From assembly GCA_900757615.1 (NCBI GenBank), contig CAAEON010000039.1, forward strand, positions 1-41,647: a stretch of DNA of 41,647 nucleotides. Reading direction: 5' to 3'. Both the position numbers and the translations under genes were made by a program. This DNA comes from an uncultured Collinsella sp. GTDB taxonomy: Bacteria > Actinomycetota > Coriobacteriia > Coriobacteriales > Coriobacteriaceae. Position 1 is the stretch's first letter. The number at the start of each line of letters is the position of its first letter. Below are positions 15,371 to 23,822 of the stretch, one piece after another. The notes under the pieces were generated by a model, which had not been told where the DNA came from, ran no database searches, and saw only the letters and a list, made by a program, of their open reading frames with translations.

Positions 15371-16268
15371 TGCAAAGAAACGTGGTGGATTGGGACGTGG
15401 ACTCAATGCTTTGGTCTCAGAGGCCGAGTACGAGACCGGTGGTTCGGCTGCATCGGCTTCAAATGCCACATCTGAAACAAAACTACCTATTGAGGATATC
15501 GTTCCCAACCCTAATCAGCCGCGAATTCACTTTAACGAAACTGAACTTCGCGAGTTGAGCGAGTCAATCCAAGAACATGGCGTTTTGCAGCCACTGTTGG
15601 TTCGTAAGCATGGAAATGGCTATGAGATTATTGCGGGTGAGCGTCGTTACCAGGCGTCAAAGCTTGCTGGTCTTGAGGAACTGCCTGTCATCATTAAAGA
15701 AGTAAATGATGAGGAAATGCTCGCTCTTGCACTTATCGAGAATCTTCAGCGTTCTGATTTGAATCCCGTCGAAGAGGCGAAGGGTTATCGTCAGCTCATT
15801 GATGCCAGCGGCATGACACAGGAGGCGTTATCAAAGGCTGTCAGTAAGTCTCGTTCCGCAATTACAAATTCACTTCGTTTGCTAGATCTTCCCGAAGTCG
15901 TACAGCAGATGATTTTCGAAGGCAAGCTTACAGCCGGTCATGCGAGAGCGATTCTTGCAGTTCCATATGAAGATGCCAGGATTCGACTTGCCGAGAAAGT
16001 TGTCGCTGAAGGTCTTTCCGTTAGGGCGACAGAAAATCTTGCTCCGTTGTTTTCTGCCGGAGAGACGCCAAGGACTCCGAGGCCAGCAACACCTCAGTCA
16101 TTCAAAAAGGCAGCTCGGGTCCTTCGTCAAGTTTTTAACACGAATGTACGCGTGAAGAGCTCTCGTGGCAAGAACAAAATTGAAATCGAGTTCAAAGACG
16201 AAGAGGAGCTCTCCCGTATCCTTGGCGAAATGGTTCAATTTGAGCAGGAGGATCAGGATGAAGAATAA
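15363..16268 (+). CDS. parB: Chromosome partitioning protein ParB (Spo0J)
   Basis: ParB binds parS, hydrolyses CTP and spreads as a sliding clamp. The 301-residue protein begins with the ParA-stimulating basic end (KKRGGLGRGLNAL). It has the CTP-binding motif GERRYQA (92-98; GERRxRA in most), the ENLQR motif (126-130) and a helix-turn-helix near 152-173 (TQEALSKAVSKSRSAITNSLRLL). The C-terminal dimer region is acidic. GTG 15363 lies inside the end of parA. The 3' end overlaps the next small gene. Confidence 0.97.
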   Translation: MPSAKKRGGLGRGLNALVSEAEYETGGSAASASNATSETKLPIEDIVPNPNQPRIHFNETELRELSESIQEHGVLQPLLVRKHGNGYEIIAGERRYQASKLAGLEELPVIIKEVNDEEMLALALIENLQRSDLNPVEEAKGYRQLIDASGMTQEALSKAVSKSRSAITNSLRLLDLPEVVQQMIFEGKLTAGHARAILAVPYEDARIRLAEKVVAEGLSVRATENLAPLFSAGETPRTPRPATPQSFKKAARVLRQVFNTNVRVKSSRGKNKIEIEFKDEEELSRILGEMVQFEQEDQDEE

Positions 16269-16512
16269 GGTTCTCGCGGTCGTTGCGTTAGTAACCACCG
16301 TCGTCGCTAGCACTTTTGCAGGTTATAAGCTTGCGACAGATGATGAACTGCGAGGTCGACTGTTGCGCGGAGCTCAGGATATCGTCGATACATCTAAGAA
16401 AAAAATGGATGTGATGACCGAAGATGTCGCTATGCGGACTGCTCAGGTGACTAAGAATCCCAAGATTAACCAAGACTGGGTTAACCATCAATGGGAAAAT
16501 GTTGGTTATTAG
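16258..16512 (+). CDS. Small YtxH-like membrane protein
   Basis: An 84-residue protein with one membrane segment (about residues 4-22, KVLAVVALVTTVVASTFAGYKLA) and a charged, probably helical, soluble tail, the pattern of YtxH-type proteins. ATG 16258 is preceded by GGAGGATCAGG and lies 11 bp inside parB, so it is co-translated with it. The function is unknown; a membrane partner for the segregation proteins is possible but only inferred from overlap. Confidence 0.75.
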   Translation: MKNKVLAVVALVTTVVASTFAGYKLATDDELRGRLLRGAQDIVDTSKKKMDVMTEDVAMRTAQVTKNPKINQDWVNHQWENVGY

Positions 16513-16539
16513 GTACCTTACAATTACTTGCCTATTTCG

Positions 16540-16580
16540 AAGGGGTCCTTGTCTGATTCATGAGGAAAGGACCCCTTATT
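16540..16580 (+). terminator. Terminator of the parAB operon
   Basis: AAGGGGTCCTT (16540-16550) pairs with AAGGACCCCTT (16567-16577) around a 16-base loop. The tail ATTTTGG is only moderately T-rich. Confidence 0.7.
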
Positions 16581-16636
16581 TTGGCTATAAAACTACGCTT
16601 ATATAAATCAAATCCAGTAGCATGAAAACAAATGAA

Positions 16637-16671
16637 ACAGCCTTGGTTGCATTATCTGCAACCAAGGCTGT
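16637..16671 (-). terminator. Terminator of rlmN
   Basis: ACAGCCTTGGTTGCA (16637-16651) and its exact complement (16657-16671) make a 15-bp perfect stem. On the minus strand it is followed by the T-rich TTTCATTTGTTTTC. Confidence 0.8.
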
Positions 16672-16675
16672 CGGA

Positions 16676-16691
16676 TGTTTCACATGAAACG
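16676..16691. promoter_or_regulatory. parS-like site between the parAB and rlmN 3' ends
   Basis: TGTTTCACATGAAACG differs from perfect parS at two positions (the central CG becomes CA and the last base is changed). It lies in noncoding DNA about 2.2 kb from the perfect array. Confidence 0.55.
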
Positions 16692-16710
16692 TTATGGGAC
16701 ACAGACTCCC

Positions 16711-17763
16711 CTACGCGTTCTTCTGAATCTTGAAGCGCTGCTTGAGCTGGCCGCAAGCAGCGTCGATATCGTTGCCGCGAGAGTTACGGATCGTGGTCTC
16801 AATGCCACGGGACTCAAGACGACGCTGAAGGTCTTCAACCTTATGAATCGGCGACGGCTTGAGAGGACTGCCTTCGATATCGTTGAGCTGGATCAGGTTG
16901 ACGTGGCACAGCGTGCCCTCGCAGAAGTCGCAGAGCGCCTGCATCTCGGGGTTGGTGTCATTGACGCCCTCGATCATGGCGTATTCGTATGTCGGACGGC
17001 GGCCGGTCTTTTCGGTGTAGAGCTGAAGGGCCTCGTGAAGGCGCAAAAGCGTGTACTTCTTAACGCCCGGCATGAGTTTATTGCGCGTGGACTGAATGGC
17101 AGAGTGCAGCGAGACGGCGAGCGTGAACTGCTCGGGAATGTCGGCAAACTTGCGAATACCAGGAATGACGCCGCTGGTGGAGACAGTGAGATGACGTGCT
17201 CCAATACCGATTCCATCGGGGTCATTAAGAATACGCAGTGCCTTGAGGCCCTCGTCGTAGTTGGCGAAAGGCTCACCCTGGCCCATGAACACGACGCTCG
17301 TCGCGCGCTCGCCAAAGTCGTTGGAAACATGTAGTACCTGGTCAACGATCTCTTGAGCGGTCAGTGAGCGCTTGAGGCCGTTCAGACCGGTAGCGCAAAA
17401 GGCGCAGCCCATGCCACAGCCTGCCTGGGTGGAAACGCAGACGGAAAGCTTGTTACGACGGGGCATACCGACGGTCTCGACGGAAATGCCGTCGTGGTAC
17501 TCGAGCAGATACTTGCGAGAGCCATCTTTAGAAACCTGCTTGGTGAGTTCAGTCGGCGTGTCAAAGGCAAAAGTCTCCTTCAGCTGCTCGCGGAAAGCCT
17601 TGGGAAGGTTGGTCATATCGTCAAACGAACAAACGTTCTTCTCAAAGACCCATTCGATGAGCTGCTTTGCGCGGAAGGCGGGCTGGCCAAGTTCGGCCAC
17701 AAGCTCGCGAATATCGTTTTGGCTCAAGTCGCGAATGTCCTGAGATTTAGTCCTGGGATTCAT
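16711..17763 (-). CDS. rlmN: Dual-specificity rRNA/tRNA adenine-C2 methyltransferase RlmN
   Basis: RlmN is a radical-SAM enzyme that methylates C2 of A2503 in 23S rRNA and A37 in some tRNAs. The 350-residue protein has the [4Fe-4S] motif CGMGCAFC (CX3CX2C), the SAM region FMGQGEPF, and the conserved Cys of IDAACGQL near the C-terminus. The N-terminal helical domain is present, so it is RlmN and not a truncated relative. ATG 17763 has GAAAGG upstream. It is transcribed divergently from ddl and ends at a hairpin terminator. Confidence 0.96.
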   Translation of the reverse strand: MNPRTKSQDIRDLSQNDIRELVAELGQPAFRAKQLIEWVFEKNVCSFDDMTNLPKAFREQLKETFAFDTPTELTKQVSKDGSRKYLLEYHDGISVETVGMPRRNKLSVCVSTQAGCGMGCAFCATGLNGLKRSLTAQEIVDQVLHVSNDFGERATSVVFMGQGEPFANYDEGLKALRILNDPDGIGIGARHLTVSTSGVIPGIRKFADIPEQFTLAVSLHSAIQSTRNKLMPGVKKYTLLRLHEALQLYTEKTGRRPTYEYAMIEGVNDTNPEMQALCDFCEGTLCHVNLIQLNDIEGSPLKPSPIHKVEDLQRRLESRGIETTIRNSRGNDIDAACGQLKQRFKIQKNA

Positions 17764-17778
17764 GGAAGCCTTTCGATT

Positions 17779-17808
17779 TTGGGGAAACGTAGAGGGTATC
17801 GCTACAAT
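17779..17808 (+). promoter_or_regulatory. Putative promoter of ddl
   Basis: TTGGGG (17779-17784) and TACAAT (17803-17808) with 18-bp spacing lie in the divergent rlmN-ddl spacer, 41 bp before the ddl start. Confidence 0.55.
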
Positions 17809-17848
17809 ATGGTATCAGCTGCAGAAATTATAGAGGAGGAGTCTGCCC

Positions 17849-18814
17849 ATGCCGGGTAAAAGCCTAGAGAACATGCACGTAGCGGTCTTGGCGGGCGGTC
17901 ATTCCGCTGAGCGCGAGATCTCGCTCAATTCGGGAAAGAACGTCGTGGTAGCCCTGAAGGAGGCCGGCTACACTTCGGTGGAGCTGCTCGACACGGCTGC
18001 CGATGATTTTATGGTAACCATGGCGACCGGTGGCTTTGACGTGGCGTTTATCGCCATGCACGGCGCCGGCGGTGAGGATGGTGCCATGCAGGGTGCCATG
18101 GAGACCCTGGGTATCCCCTACACGGCCTCGGGCGTGCTCGCGAGCGCCTGCGGTGCCGACAAGGAGGTCTCGAAGCTCCTGTACGCCAAGGCGGGCATCC
18201 CCATTGCCCCCGGCCTTGCGCTCGAGGCGGGCGATGAAGTCGATATCGATCATATCGTCGAGGTTTGTGGCGAGCGCTGCTTTGTGAAGCCGGCCGTAAA
18301 CGGTTCCAGCTATGGCATTTCCCTGGTCCATGAGCCCTCCGAGCTGCCCGCGGCAATCGCCAAGGCGTTTGAGTACGGTGACAAAGTGCTGGTCGAGAAG
18401 TGCATCGAGGGTACCGAGATCACCGTCGGCGTATACGGCGAGGATGACGTGCGCGCCCTGCCGATTGTTGAGATCCGTAAGCCCGAGGACTGCGAGTTCT
18501 ACGATCTTGACGTGAAGTATGTGGACCCCACGGATATCCATCGCATTCCAGCACAGATTTCGCCCGAGAACTACGCTCGTGCCCAGGAGCTCGCCTGTGC
18601 TGCCCATAAGGCGCTCGGCTGCCTGGGTATTTCGCGCAGCGACTTTATCGTGAGCGAGGATGGCCCCGTCATCCTCGAGACCAACACGATTCCCGGCATG
18701 ACCGATACGTCGCTGTATCCGGATGAGATTCGCCACACCGATGACATGACGTTCCCGCAGGTCTGTGACAGTCTAATTCGTATGGGGCTTCGTCGAGCGG
18801 GCGTTGCATGCTAA
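17849..18814 (+). CDS. ddl: D-alanine--D-alanine ligase
   Basis: Ddl joins two D-alanines with ATP to make the end of the peptidoglycan stem peptide. The 321-residue ATP-grasp protein has AGGHSAEREIS (15-25), KPAVNGSSYGIS, EFYDLDVKY, SRSDF and LETNTIPGMTDTSLYP. The Tyr of the VKY segment, which in E. coli DdlB (Y216) favours D-Ala over D-lactate, is kept. This predicts ordinary D-Ala-D-Ala ends. ATG 17849 has AGGAGGAG just upstream. The stop overlaps dinG by 7 bp. Confidence 0.94.
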   Translation: MPGKSLENMHVAVLAGGHSAEREISLNSGKNVVVALKEAGYTSVELLDTAADDFMVTMATGGFDVAFIAMHGAGGEDGAMQGAMETLGIPYTASGVLASACGADKEVSKLLYAKAGIPIAPGLALEAGDEVDIDHIVEVCGERCFVKPAVNGSSYGISLVHEPSELPAAIAKAFEYGDKVLVEKCIEGTEITVGVYGEDDVRALPIVEIRKPEDCEFYDLDVKYVDPTDIHRIPAQISPENYARAQELACAAHKALGCLGISRSDFIVSEDGPVILETNTIPGMTDTSLYPDEIRHTDDMTFPQVCDSLIRMGLRRAGVAC

Positions 18815-21702
18815 TCGAGGACGCTGTTTCGTCGGGGACGCCGCAGTTTGTCATCGATTCCTATGCCACGCTTGCCGAGCGCGCCAAAACCCAATCGTTT
18901 GGTCTCATCGAGGAAGACGTTATCGTCCTCGATACCGAGACCACGGGTCTTTCGGTGCAGGACAATGAACTGATTGAGATCTCGGCTGCCCGTCTTTCGG
19001 GCCGCGAGATCGTCGACCGGTTCGATACCTTCGTGCATCCCAAGCAGCTGATTCCCGCCGAGATTACCGAACTCACGAGCATTACAAACGCCGATGTGGT
19101 GGATGCCCCATCGGCCGTCGAGGCCGTGGCCGCTCTCGCCGAATTTGTCGGTGGTTGCCCGGTGATTGCGCATAACGCCACCTTCGACCGTTCGTTTATC
19201 GAGTCGGTCAAGGGCGGTGTTAACGTCAGCGACATCTGGATCGATTCGCTGGCACTGTCGCGCATCGCGCTTCCGCGCCTGGCCTCGCATAAGCTGTCTT
19301 TCATGGCCGACCTGTTTGGCTGCGACTCGGTGTCGCACCGCGCCAACGCCGATGTCGACGCCCTGTGTGGCGTATGGCGCGTGTTGCTCGTGGCACTCAG
19401 CGACTTGCCTCAGGGCTTAATGGCGCGCCTGGCCGACATGCACCCCGACGTACCCTGGTCCTATCGTCCCATCTTCTCGTTCTTGGCGGGACAGAACCCC
19501 GGTTCCATCTTCTCTCTCAGCGCCGCCCGCGCCGACGTACTCAAGGCCGATCGGGCCGATGATCGCGTTGATGCGGACGAGCTGCCGGTCCTTAAGATGC
19601 CGAGCCGCGAGGAAATCGAGGCGGACTATGCCCCGGGCGGCCTGGTTAATCGCATGTACCCCACCTATGAGCCGCGCGACGAGCAAATCGCGATGGCGGT
19701 TGAGGTGCGCGATGCGCTGGTCACGGGTACCCATCGTGTGATCGAGGCGGGCACGGGCGTCGGTAAGTCGATGGCCTATCTCGTGCCCTTCGCCGAGGCC
19801 GCCCGCCGAAACAACATTACCGTCGGCATTGCGACCAAATCGAATAATCTTGCCGATCAGCTTATGTACCATGAGCTGCCAAAGCTCGCCGAACAGCTGG
19901 ATGGGGGCCTGTCGTTTTGTGCGCTCAAGGGCTATGACCACTATCCGTGTCTGCGCAAGCTCGAGCGCATGAGCCGTGGTCAGGTTGAGATCACCACCAA
20001 GCGTGATCCTGCTGACACGCTCACGGCGGTTGCGGTGATCATGGCGTATGTGTGCCAATCTGCCGATGGCGACCTCGATTCACTCGGCATTCGCTGGCGC
20101 AGCGTCAACCGTCCCGACTTTACGACGGCTTCGCGCGAGTGTGCTCGTCGTCTGTGTCCATTCTTCCCTGACAAATGCCTGGTCCACGGGGCGCGCCGCC
20201 GTGCGGCACATGCCGACGTGGTGGTCACCAACCATTCCCTGCTGTTCCGCAACGTGGCCGCTGAGGGAAGGATTTTGCCTCCGATTCGTCACTGGGTGGT
20301 CGACGAGGCCCATTCCATCGAGCGCGAGGCTCGTCGCCAATGGGCGCGCGTGGTTTCGGCAGATGAGTCGCGCGTGCTGTTTGAGCGCTTGGGTGGGTCG
20401 AGTGCCGGCGCGCTGAGTCAGGTTTCCCGTGACCTGGCCACTTCCGAGGGCTCCACGCTCTACCTGGGACTCACCGCCAAAGCAACGTCGACGGTTGCTC
20501 GCGCGAGCATGGCGATTGCCGATGTGTTCGATGGCGTGCGCGAGCTTGGCCGCCGTGCCCGCGGGGGCTATGACAACGCGAATCTGTGGATTGGCCCCGA
20601 GCTGCGCGAGTCGGATGACTGGCACGATTTTTTGCAGTCGGCCTATACCGCAATTGATGCACTGGACCAGGCGGATAAAAGCGTAGACGCGCTGGTGCAA
20701 GCTGTCGCTGCCGATAAGCCCGAGGTCGTCGTCGACCTGGGCGACATTTCGCGCCGTCTGCACGAGTTGGCCGAGAATCTCAAGCTCATCATTGAAGGCA
20801 CGGATGAGCACTACGCGTACTCGCTGCAGGTTAACCGTCGGCTGCGTGCGGGCGGGGAGTCTATGACCGCCGAGCGCATCGATATCGGCGAGGCCCTGGC
20901 GAACGAGTGGTTGCCCGAGGTGCACACGGCCATCTTCGCTTCGGCGACCATGACGGTGTCCAAGAGCTTTGAGCATTTCAACCATGCCGTCGGCCTCGAT
21001 CGCATCGGCGCGTCGACATCCTCATCGCTGCACCTGGATTCGAGCTATGACTTTGACTCGAATATGGCCGTGGTCGTGGCGGGGGACATTCCCGATCCGC
21101 GCGATCGCGAGCACTATCTGTCGGCGCTCGAGCGTGTGCTGGTCGATGCCCATCTCGCCATGGGTGGATCGGTGCTCACGCTCTTCACTAACAGGCGCGA
21201 CATGGAGGACCTGTATGCCCGTGTCGAGCCCAAATTGGCGCGAGCGGGCCTGGAGCTCAATTGCCAACAGCGCAACTCGTCCCCGCGTCGCCTGCGCGAT
21301 CGGTTTATCAACGAGCCGACCTCATCGCTCTTTGCGCTCAAGGCCTTTTGGGAGGGCTTTGACGCCAGCGGCGAGACACTGCGTTGCGTCATTATCCCCA
21401 AGTTGCCGTTCTCGAGCCCCACGGATCCTCTTTCGTGTGAGCGCAACCTGCGCGAGGACCGCGCCTGGGCGCGCTACTCGCTGCCCGAGGCGGTACTCGA
21501 AGTCAAGCAGGCCGCCGGCCGTCTCATCCGCTCGTCAACCGATTGCGGCGTGCTCATCTTGGCAGATCCGCGCTTGGTGACAAAGGGCTACGGCAAGAAG
21601 TTCTTGACGTCGCTGCCCACGACTTCCTACCAGCGTATCGAGTCGGCGCAGATCGGTCATTATTTGCAGCTGTGGCGTGCACGCCACGAGCGACGCCGTT
21701 AA
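18808..21702 (+). CDS. dinG: DinG-type helicase with N-terminal DnaQ-like exonuclease
   Basis: A 964-residue fusion. Residues about 35-200 are a DEDDh exonuclease: VLDTETTG (D42, E44), HNATFDRSF and the late HRANADVD. The rest is an XPD/DinG-type superfamily 2 helicase with EAGTGVGKS (about 313-321), DEAH (near 500) and QAAGRLIRS. Four cysteines (C381, C445, C450, C457) are placed as in the iron-sulfur domain of XPD/DinG, whereas Bacillus DinG lacks a cluster. The start ATG 18808 lies within the end of ddl, so the two are co-expressed. The 3' end shares a TTAA palindrome with the opposing WYL regulator. A role in DNA repair is inferred from family and from the neighbouring regulators. Confidence 0.92.
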   Translation: MLIEDAVSSGTPQFVIDSYATLAERAKTQSFGLIEEDVIVLDTETTGLSVQDNELIEISAARLSGREIVDRFDTFVHPKQLIPAEITELTSITNADVVDAPSAVEAVAALAEFVGGCPVIAHNATFDRSFIESVKGGVNVSDIWIDSLALSRIALPRLASHKLSFMADLFGCDSVSHRANADVDALCGVWRVLLVALSDLPQGLMARLADMHPDVPWSYRPIFSFLAGQNPGSIFSLSAARADVLKADRADDRVDADELPVLKMPSREEIEADYAPGGLVNRMYPTYEPRDEQIAMAVEVRDALVTGTHRVIEAGTGVGKSMAYLVPFAEAARRNNITVGIATKSNNLADQLMYHELPKLAEQLDGGLSFCALKGYDHYPCLRKLERMSRGQVEITTKRDPADTLTAVAVIMAYVCQSADGDLDSLGIRWRSVNRPDFTTASRECARRLCPFFPDKCLVHGARRRAAHADVVVTNHSLLFRNVAAEGRILPPIRHWVVDEAHSIEREARRQWARVVSADESRVLFERLGGSSAGALSQVSRDLATSEGSTLYLGLTAKATSTVARASMAIADVFDGVRELGRRARGGYDNANLWIGPELRESDDWHDFLQSAYTAIDALDQADKSVDALVQAVAADKPEVVVDLGDISRRLHELAENLKLIIEGTDEHYAYSLQVNRRLRAGGESMTAERIDIGEALANEWLPEVHTAIFASATMTVSKSFEHFNHAVGLDRIGASTSSSLHLDSSYDFDSNMAVVVAGDIPDPRDREHYLSALERVLVDAHLAMGGSVLTLFTNRRDMEDLYARVEPKLARAGLELNCQQRNSSPRRLRDRFINEPTSSLFALKAFWEGFDASGETLRCVIIPKLPFSSPTDPLSCERNLREDRAWARYSLPEAVLEVKQAAGRLIRSSTDCGVLILADPRLVTKGYGKKFLTSLPTTSYQRIESAQIGHYLQLWRARHERRR

Positions 21703-22616
21703 AGCGGGCAGGTCAGGCTCTTCGCCATATCGCATAGACGCAATGCCGAGGCGGGGTCATCCAGTATGCGGATGGCTCCGCCCGCTGCGATTACCTGGCA
21801 GAACAGCCAGTGCTCTGACCCATAACGCACGGTCACCGTCGCCATGTCTGCCCCGTTTGGCTCAATCGACATGATGCCGGCCCAGTCTAGGCGCTCTGCC
21901 ATGTCGAGCGGCATGAGGAGTTTTGCGCTCTGCTCCGCTTGGGAAAGGGATTCGTGGAGGGACAAGGACGCGGGTGTGTGGCGCTCCACGGAATCGTCGG
22001 TAAGGGCAAGGCCCTCGATTTTGTCCATGCGATAGGAGCGCTGCCCATCAACTTCGACATCCCAGGCAATCAGGTAGGTTTGATCACCATATGTCGTGAT
22101 GCGCAATGGGTCGATGAGGCGCTCGCGCGGCCGTGCGTCGTCCATCGAGCGGTAGGTGATGCGGCATCGAACGCCGTCTTGAATCGCGCAGCTCAGCTGT
22201 TGCCAGTGCGATCCTCGGGCAACGGTGTCGACGACGCGCTGGTTGTAGCCGAGCTCCTCGGGTAGGAGGGCATGCCGGATACGCTCTGCTGTCCGAGAGT
22301 CGATTCCCATCGATTCGAGTTCATGGTTGAGTACGGCGCCTTCGGCGGCACTTAGACGCAAGGGCAGCACACGCCCCGCATCGCCCGTCAGGATGATGCG
22401 CTCGCCGTGGCGTTCGCAGATGATGCGTGCGCCCGACTCACGGTCAGCGAGGGTCGAGACGATATCGATAATTTCATCGAGCGTCGTACCCGTGATATCA
22501 AAACGGCTGCAGATATTCCCTCGTGTCATACCGGTCTCGCCGGCAGCGTAGAGGGCCTCCATGATGTCAATCGCACGCGAGAGCCTTTGCTCGCTGGTGA
22601 GTTTACGCGCGGGCAT
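21699..22616 (-). CDS. WYL-domain transcriptional regulator, PafC-like
   Basis: A 305-residue regulator with an N-terminal winged-helix segment (about 1-75, KLTSEQRLSRAIDIMEALYA), a middle region, a WYL domain (about 155-215, QQLSCAIQDGVRCRITY and LIDPLRITTYGDQTYLIAW) and a C-terminal WCX-like extension. WYL regulators such as mycobacterial PafB/PafC sense single-stranded DNA or other ligands and activate DNA-repair genes. I choose ATG 22616 (MPARKLTSEQ) because it overlaps the upstream WYL gene by 14 bp and has AAAGGACGG upstream; the frame is open 60 bp further. It is probably the partner of the preceding gene. Confidence 0.85.
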   Translation of the reverse strand: MPARKLTSEQRLSRAIDIMEALYAAGETGMTRGNICSRFDITGTTLDEIIDIVSTLADRESGARIICERHGERIILTGDAGRVLPLRLSAAEGAVLNHELESMGIDSRTAERIRHALLPEELGYNQRVVDTVARGSHWQQLSCAIQDGVRCRITYRSMDDARPRERLIDPLRITTYGDQTYLIAWDVEVDGQRSYRMDKIEGLALTDDSVERHTPASLSLHESLSQAEQSAKLLMPLDMAERLDWAGIMSIEPNGADMATVTVRYGSEHWLFCQVIAAGGAIRILDDPASALRLCDMAKSLTCPL

Positions 22617-23625
22617 GTTCGTACACCGTCCTTTCGATGAGGTGGTTCCACGCCAGTTTAAGTGCATCGGGGGCAACGGGTCTCATGCCGTCCATGGCGT
22701 GCTCCATACAAAACGAGGCAGCGGCATTAAGGTCGCGCACGCCGACGGTCCAGGTCCAACCCTCTTCGGTGTGCGTGAACTCCCCGCGACCGCGCGTTAG
22801 GCCGCTGACCATGTCGGCCTGGGCTTGCGGGGCAAACGAAAAGGTCGCCATAACGGGCTTGCAATCGGCAAAATCAAACTCAAAGAACAGGCGATCGTTC
22901 AGGTTAAAGTCGGCGGGGATGGAGTAGGCCTTCGAGGGGCGCCATGCGCGAACGATACGGTCGCAGCGAAACGTCCTGATTTCATCGGTGGCGTTGTCGA
23001 GTCCGCAAAAATACGCCACACCCTCGTGCTCAAACATGCCGTATACGCAGACGGTGCGCTCTTTTTGCTCCCCGTGCCCGTTTTGATACAAAAAGCGCAG
23101 TGCGCAGCGTTCGGCGAAAGCGCTCCACACCGCATCGACGGCGGGTAAGCGACGGGCGGGAGGCTCTTCTGCGGTCGATGCGCCGGTGAGGTAGGCGATC
23201 TTGGAGCGTATGTCTGCAAGCGGCGTGGCAAACGCGGCCGAACCGGTCGCAAGGGTCTGGTCGATAGCGTCGAGCAAGATGTCCGCGTCGTCTGCGGTGA
23301 TGAGGCCACCGGCCGCAAACGTGTGCTCGCGATCGATGGTCCACGCGCTTTCTTCGGTTTCTTGGGCGCCTGCTGCGCGAACTTCCTTGATCGTGATTCC
23401 GCGTTCGAGGAGTTTTTCGCGATCGCGGCGAAACTTGCGCTTGTCCGAGTCGATATTGCCCGACCCATAGCCAAGATCGGAATCCAGGACAATTTGCTCT
23501 GTGGTCAATGGCTCGGGAGAGCTGTTGAGGACAAAGAACAGATTGAGGATGCGCTGGGCGGTCTTGTCGAAACCGGGTTCCGGCGCCCCATTTTTATTCG
23601 TTACGGTTGTATCGCTTGCCGTCAT
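22603..23625 (-). CDS. WYL-domain transcriptional regulator, PafB-like
   Basis: A 340-residue regulator with an N-terminal winged helix (KTAQRILNLFFVLNSSPEPLT, then KRKFRRDREKLLERGI), a middle linker and a WYL domain (CALRFLYQNG, then VYGMFEHEGVAYFCGLD) with a C-terminal extension. ATG 23625 has GCGAGGA upstream; an in-frame ATG at 23658 has no such site. The next gene overlaps it by 14 bp, so the pair is probably made as PafB/PafC-like partners. In mycobacteria that pair drives a LexA-independent DNA-damage response; this role here is inferred. Both genes face dinG tail to tail. Confidence 0.85.
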   Translation of the reverse strand: MTASDTTVTNKNGAPEPGFDKTAQRILNLFFVLNSSPEPLTTEQIVLDSDLGYGSGNIDSDKRKFRRDREKLLERGITIKEVRAAGAQETEESAWTIDREHTFAAGGLITADDADILLDAIDQTLATGSAAFATPLADIRSKIAYLTGASTAEEPPARRLPAVDAVWSAFAERCALRFLYQNGHGEQKERTVCVYGMFEHEGVAYFCGLDNATDEIRTFRCDRIVRAWRPSKAYSIPADFNLNDRLFFEFDFADCKPVMATFSFAPQAQADMVSGLTRGRGEFTHTEEGWTWTVGVRDLNAAASFCMEHAMDGMRPVAPDALKLAWNHLIERTVYEHARA

Positions 23626-23822
23626 AGAATCCTCGCATGGGAAGGTGTTTGATGCCATGATTTTAGTCCGATATGGAGATTAGGCTATATCCTTGTCCGC
23701 TTGGGGCGTTAAGATGCCCAGAATTCGGCCGCTTGCGCCCGCTCGGGGTATACTTTCGACTATATACGGTTCTAATGTGCATACATTGGGCCTATTTGTC
23801 GGATTATGGATGTGGAGCGCAT

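Noticed and set aside
18470..18530. Leu in EFYDLDVKY of Ddl taken as a change at the D-Ala/D-lactate specificity site
   Set aside because: The specificity Tyr (E. coli DdlB Y216) aligns with the Tyr of VKY, which is present; the Leu is at another position.
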